Shown piece by piece: positions 61,301 through 64,000 of a stretch of 64,000 nucleotides of DNA (position 1 is the stretch's first letter; the number at the start of each line of letters is the position of its first letter). This DNA comes from Diploscapter coronatus. Lineage: Eukaryota; Nematoda; Chromadorea; Rhabditida; Rhabditidae. Under the pieces are notes generated by a model. That model did not search any database. It saw only the letters and a program-made list of their open reading frames with translations, and was not told the origin of the DNA. The stretch spans positions 36,719,249 through 36,783,248 of the forward strand of contig OZ038423.1 in the NCBI GenBank assembly GCA_964036155.1, written 5' to 3'. Both the position numbers and the translations under genes were made by a program.

Positions 61301-64000
61301 AATCCACTCGAATGTCGATCAACTTCGTCAGCAAATGGATTCGATGCTATTCAGAATCGATCAGTGCGCAGATGACGAGCTGCATGTTCAGAGTAAGTCG
61401 AGGTTTTGTCTTTCTCGTGATTTCCAAAATTTATACGAGGTAGACAAGACTGAATTTAAATATTTTTTATCATATAACAGTAGTTTGATATTACTCGTGA
61501 AATATAAATGTGAAAAAACTATCATCATAATTTTCCAGTAGACTTTCTTGTTTTTTGGAGGATTACAAATTTTGCAGAATTCGCTCCTGCCTCTCAACTC
61601 CACCCACTGGTTCGTCTGCACAAGGCTCATCCCAAGTATGAGATTCTGAGGAAGTATCTCGGCAAGCTGAACGAAATCGTCACTTCTTTGGAGATGACTT
61701 TGGCGAAACTGCAAAAGGACAAAATTATTGAAAGGTCGAGTATTTTTGCAAATTAACTTTTCTTCTGAAAATGAATGCATAATTTTTAGGGATGTCTTTG
61801 TTGCCTCGAAAGGTCAAATCTCGGAATCCATACAGAAATCAACTGAACTCTGGGCGAACCCCGATTTGACTGAATGCTTCTCCGATCAAAAACAGCAATT
61901 CATGCAGACTCTTCAGCTCGTCTCTGAACAAATTCAGGTTTGAAAAGCTGGAATCATCCAACAAATATAGCTGCAAGTGCTTGGTTGCCAAACACTATTT
62001 CTTCCCCTTTTCATCTTTTCCCACACTATCTCGCCTTTGGTAACAAAGTATTAAATCTTCAATAGCTTCGATAAGTTCACTCGCAAGCCAAAAATGTTTT
62101 CTTGCAGGAAGAATTCAATCTGGAAAAGTCTGAAGTCCAACTTTCAATCGATCCCCTGCTGCTCGTCGTCCAACATCTCTACAAAGCCATAGTCGAGGCG
62201 GAAGAAGAAAAATGGACGAACTCGAAGATCATCGACAAAATTCAAGCAGTCATTGGGATCGTCGAAAGCTGCCCTTTCAAGGAGGCACGATTTTAAAATT
62301 AGTTGAAAAATGCATTTTTATGCAGTTCTAATGAAAATAGCGAGGTGATAAGAAATGCAACTCGACAAATCTTCCGAAAAATCCTAAAGAAAATGAAAAT
62401 GAAAACTTTCAGGCGCTCAAAACCCTCGATTCAGTGCTGAAGAAGGCGTCTCGTTTCGGGAAAATGGCTTCGAATTTCGACGAAGTCTGCACTCTTTCTG
62501 CTATTCTCTGTGCTCTGCTCGATCGACTGCTGAATATCGCTTCGAATTGGATCAGGTTGGCAAATTTTCAATTCCTTTTGAAAGAAACTATTATGAAAGA
62601 TGATTTTTCATATTCGAGTCAAACAAATTTGAAAATCTATCGCTTTCAGACAGTTCGGCTTCACCTACCATGCGATTCTTTCATTGGCCATGCAGCTGTT
62701 CGAGAAGGGTTATCTGAATCCGATCCCAAAAATGGAGAAGGGAGATTCAGAAGGAAGGGCAAAAGACGATGACTCAACTGCAGGTCGGATCTTTGGTTAT
62801 TTTGAAGAAAAACTTGGAAGACCCTGAAAATTGATCAAAACAACTTATTGTTCAGGAGGCGGAATGGGTGAAGGCGAGGCTTCTGGCAATGCAAAAGATG
62901 TGACAGAAGAAATGGAAGAGACTGGCCAAATCGAGGGTCTGCAAGATGATGAAGAGCCTGAGCCACAAGGGTTGGAAGGCAAGAATGAGAAGCCCATCGA
63001 GATGGAGGAGGTAAGAAAGAGTTATTTTATTCGGAGCTTTTTTCAGTTGCACTCCTAAAATTTAATCTGTAGTTGATTTTTTAAAACCTTGAAAGCCCTA
63101 TTTTTCTTTGAAAAATTGTAAATTTGCAGGACTTTTCCGAAAATTTGCAAGACATCGACAAAAATGAAGCTGCTGAAGAAGAGGATCAAAACGAGAGCGA
63201 AGATGAGGAAGACCAAATCGACCCGGAAGATGAAATGGGCGACGTGGACGAGGCAGATGACAAACAGGTCGATCCGAAATTATGGGATGAGAACGAAGAG
63301 AAGCAGGACAGCAAGGACAAGAACATCGATGATGAACAACAAGGTTGGGATTTTTTCCTTTGAAAATAAAGTATAAAGGAAAATTAGAGAAAATCCGTGT
63401 TTTTCTCGTCAAAATATTGAACGTTTTCGAAAAAAAATTTTCGATTTAAAAAAAAGGCAACTTTTCAGCAGCTGACAACAAGACGAATGAGCTGACGGCG
63501 AAAGAGGATGAAACTGCACCCCTCGATGAAAATCAACAGGAACAGAATGAAGAGGAGCAGGTAAAGACTATGATTTTCTTTGAAACTTTAAAAATGTCTT
63601 GCTCATTTGAAGGAAGAAGCAATGGAGAATGTGGATGAAAGGGACAGGGAGGAAGAGCAGCAAAATGAAGACTCCACTGAACAGACTGCCGACCTCGAAC
63701 AGGACAGTTCCCAGCAACAGTGAGATTTTATTCTATTTTATCTGGAAATTTCGGTTCCTAAAATAGGCTAGAGGGCCAGGGTGGTAAGCTTAACTTTTCG
63801 ACATTTTACAGTTGCATCTAGACTTCTACCTTTCCGGCTTATTTAATACCCGAAATTTTTACGAAGTTCATCCTCCCAAAAACTTTGTATTCTAAGAAAA
63901 TATTCTTCAAGCTGTCTTTTCCAGAGATTCCCAAGAAATGGACGAAGATGATCAGCAAGGAGAAGATCAGAATCAGGACGAGTCAATTCAGGAAGAGGAA
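34341..64000 (+). CDS. MDN1: Midasin (MDN1/Rea1), 3' end outside the window
   Basis: About 81 exons stay in frame from ATG 34341 to the window end, giving about 3,815 residues. Midasin is the giant AAA+ ATPase that strips assembly factors from pre-60S ribosomal particles in nucleolus and nucleoplasm. In order: a basic N-terminus, six AAA modules (Walker A motifs near residues 87, 380, 752, 1044, 1372 and 1676), a helical linker, and an acidic region containing DPEDEMGDVDEA and VDPKLWDEN, typical of the family just before the MIDAS domain. The MIDAS domain itself is beyond 64000. Nearly all introns are GT-AG, one is GC-AG (after 62284). Long introns at 37733-39523, 41531-43563 and 53060-54854 hold repeats or tRNA genes. 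The start is the first ATG after a TTTCAG acceptor; an upstream in-frame ATG at 34275 is AT-rich and unlikely. Confidence 0.96.
34677..36317 (+). other. Midasin AAA1 module
   Basis: Exons 34677-34759, 34831-34932, 34975-35046, 35179-35243, 35293-35388, 35577-35765, 35934-36066, 36154-36317. Walker A is GPLGCGKT at 34831-34854, Walker B is LILLEDLD in exon 35179-35243, and the sensor-like strand VRIVATIC is split by an intron at 35388. The hydrolytic Glu after the Walker B Leu-Leu is kept. Confidence 0.9.
36433..39981 (+). other. Midasin AAA2 module
   Basis: Walker A GETGVGKTS in exon 36433-36615. Walker B LLVDE ends exon 37248-37328 and continues INLAP in 37587-37732. RLFACMNPATDSGKR carries the sensor region. 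Further exons are 36751-36865, ~36984-37126, 39524-39673 and 39903-39981. The exon 39524-39673 is the one duplicated, inverted, at 16667-16816. The 1.79 kb intron before it contains a fragment of the tRNA-Met repeat (37751-37835) and a full dispersed repeat (38900-39445). Confidence 0.9.
38900..39445 (-). repeat. Dispersed 0.55 kb repeat inside a midasin intron
   Basis: Co-linear with 31430-31995 and, inverted, with the split copy at 27690-29365. It sits about 80 bp upstream of the midasin exon at 39524. It has no coding capacity. Confidence 0.75.
40362..41530 (+). other. Midasin AAA3 module
   Basis: Exons 40362-40480, 40598-40720, 40982-41126, 41256-41368, 41449-41530. Walker A is ILLEGETSAGKTS in exon 40598-40720, Walker B is WVILDELNLAP in exon 40982-41126, and RLFATQNPAGTYAGR in exon 41256-41368 supplies the sensor Asn. 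The module continues into 43564-43672 across a 2.0 kb intron. Confidence 0.9.
41531..43563 (+). other. Midasin intron of 2.0 kb containing tRNA-Arg(CCT)
   Basis: Starts gttagt and ends tttttccag. Apart from the tRNA gene at 42620-42711 I recognise nothing. The 98-codon open frame at 41829-42125 is Lys-rich at its start and has no domain or splice context. Confidence 0.6.
42620..42711 (+). tRNA. tRNA-Arg (CCT), intron-containing
   Basis: Acceptor stem ACTTCCG/CGGAGGT, D arm with CCTAATGGTAAGG, anticodon stem TCTGA/TCAGA, T stem TCAAG/CTTGA with TTCGAGT loop. The loop CTCCTAA carries anticodon CCT and is interrupted after position 37 by a 20-nt intron (gcggctgagtgcctgcggta). The spliced form is 72 nt. 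It lies in a midasin intron on the same strand. Confidence 0.88.
44378..46264 (+). other. Midasin AAA4 module
   Basis: Exons 44378-44485, 44794-44957, 45112-45346, 45638-45837, 46069-46264. Walker A is VGETGGGKTS in exon 44794-44957. Walker B is LLIDEISLAEDSVLERL and the sensor is IVATMNPGGDYGKKE in exon 45112-45346. The arginine-finger strand SKALRNRFTEIW opens exon 45638-45837. Confidence 0.9.
44635..44774. repeat. Foldback element in a midasin intron
   Basis: Outer arms AACATTTT and AAAAATGTT are inverted, then GAACCG/CGGTTC and CCGCATGAAACGA/TCGTTTCATGCGG. The centre has a further hairpin tcgagagaga/tctctcga. A perfect 12-bp palindrome GCGGTTAACCGC lies at 44661-44672. It resembles a small MITE; no clear target duplication was seen. 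Confidence 0.55.
46798..48255 (+). other. Midasin AAA5 module
   Basis: Exons 46798-47008, 47342-47553, 47671-47858, 48017-48125, 48168-48255. Walker A is VEGPPGCGKSS in exon 46798-47008, Walker B is WVLL-DEMNLASQS in exon 47342-47553, and RFFACQNPRAQGGNRRALP then SFINRFVNIHV in exon 47671-47858 give sensor and arginine finger. The acceptor of 47342 (ttttgag) was chosen because it restores LSEQTDLCDLFGSD, the family pattern. Confidence 0.9.
48514..50245 (+). other. Midasin AAA6 module
   Basis: Exons 48514-48622, 48672-48783, 48965-49082, 49199-49330, 49457-49620, 49948-50055, 50098-50245. Walker A IVGPRNCGKRST is split by an intron after Pro-Arg. Walker B is WILVEDVNLCSAAVLDRLN, and FLTMDDRDGEISRAMRNRC is the family's characteristic AAA6 sensor/arginine-finger strand. 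Walker B has Glu-Asp in place of Asp-Glu, which may weaken hydrolysis. Confidence 0.88.
51833..51959. repeat. Imperfect foldback element in a midasin intron
   Basis: Ends TTCTCAAAGCT and AGCTTTGAGAA are perfect inverted repeats. Further in, cacgcagaaaatag pairs imperfectly with acttttctgtgag. The interior shares ttatcgagagaga with the foldback at 44635-44774, so the two may belong to one non-autonomous family. No clear target duplication. Confidence 0.5.
53888..53975 (+). tRNA. tRNA-Arg (TCG), intron-containing, copy 1
   Basis: Acceptor stem GGGGGTA/TATCCTC (two G:U pairs), D arm GCCTAATGGTAAGGC, anticodon stem CCTGA/TCAGG, loop CTTCGGA with anticodon TCG, T stem TATGG/CCATA with TTCGAGT. 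A 16-nt intron (cactgtcctagagttg) follows position 37. The spliced form is 72 nt. It lies on the midasin coding strand inside an intron. Confidence 0.88.
54348..54435 (+). tRNA. tRNA-Arg (TCG), intron-containing, copy 2
   Basis: Same mature sequence as the copy at 53888-53975. The only difference noticed in the gene is one base in the intron (cactgtcccagagttg), consistent with selection on the mature tRNA and drift in the intron. Confidence 0.88.
62856..64000 (+). other. Midasin acidic region (truncated by window end)
   Basis: Exons 62856-63010, 63130-63343, 63469-63560, 63613-63719 and 63925 onward encode Glu/Asp/Gln-rich sequence. Exon 63130-63343 carries DPEDEMGDVDEADD and QVDPKLWDENEEK, the recognisable family signature of this low-complexity region. 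Frame is open at 64000. The MIDAS/VWA domain that binds the Ytm1 or Rsa4 UBL domains should follow. Confidence 0.88.

Larger units (their letters stand above)
50598..62783 (+). other. Midasin linker region
   Basis: About 35 exons (for example 50598-50800, 51066-51254, 52490-52645, 54855-54968, 57298-57488, 58310-58482, 60589-60801, 62108-62284, 62413-62555, 62650-62783) encode a long, mostly helical stretch without catalytic motifs. It corresponds to the stalk that carries the MIDAS domain over the AAA ring in other midasins. Similarity to known midasins is low here; frame continuity and splice signals are the main support. Confidence 0.85.

Overview
This is animal nuclear DNA, most likely from a nematode or a similarly compact small invertebrate. 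Coding regions are relatively GC-rich and are cut by many short AT-rich GT-AG introns ending in TTTTCAG-like acceptors. One gene reads as a multi-TM receptor of the kind expanded in nematodes. The assignment is an inference from gene style. I built all gene models by hand from splice signals and frame continuity, without transcript data.

Left part (1-19300). A ~1.76 kb repeat unit carrying an intron-containing tRNA-Met gene occurs in tandem at 1-3230 and again, inverted, at 17527-19265. These arms bracket ~14.3 kb holding: (i) a 17-exon + strand gene that reads without interruption from an HSP70 nucleotide-binding domain into a kelch propeller (4152-6977); (ii) a minus-strand F-box gene (12779 to 8924); (iii) a minus-strand MFSD11/UNC93-like transporter (15632 to 13437); and (iv) an inverted, perfectly conserved copy of a single exon of the midasin gene (16667-16816).

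Middle part (19300-34340). A small unidentified gene (19576-20249, minus), a putative chemoreceptor-like membrane protein (25400 to 22722, minus), MITEs, a dispersed ~0.55 kb repeat, a decayed LTR-retroelement pol fragment, and an F-box/kelch gene (33741 to 32454, minus). The kelch half of that gene matches the HSP70-kelch gene exon for exon. It lies head to head with midasin, 599 bp apart.

Right part (34341-64000). One gene, the midasin/MDN1 (Rea1) ribosome-maturation AAA+ ATPase, with about 81 in-frame exons visible. It has all six AAA modules, the long linker and the start of the acidic region; the C-terminal MIDAS domain lies beyond the window. Its introns host three tRNA-Arg genes, all with introns, plus hairpin elements and repeat fragments. 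The strongest candidate for something undescribed is the HSP70-ATPase/kelch fusion together with its F-box/kelch sister, which suggests that the F-box of a kelch gene was exchanged for a chaperone ATPase domain.
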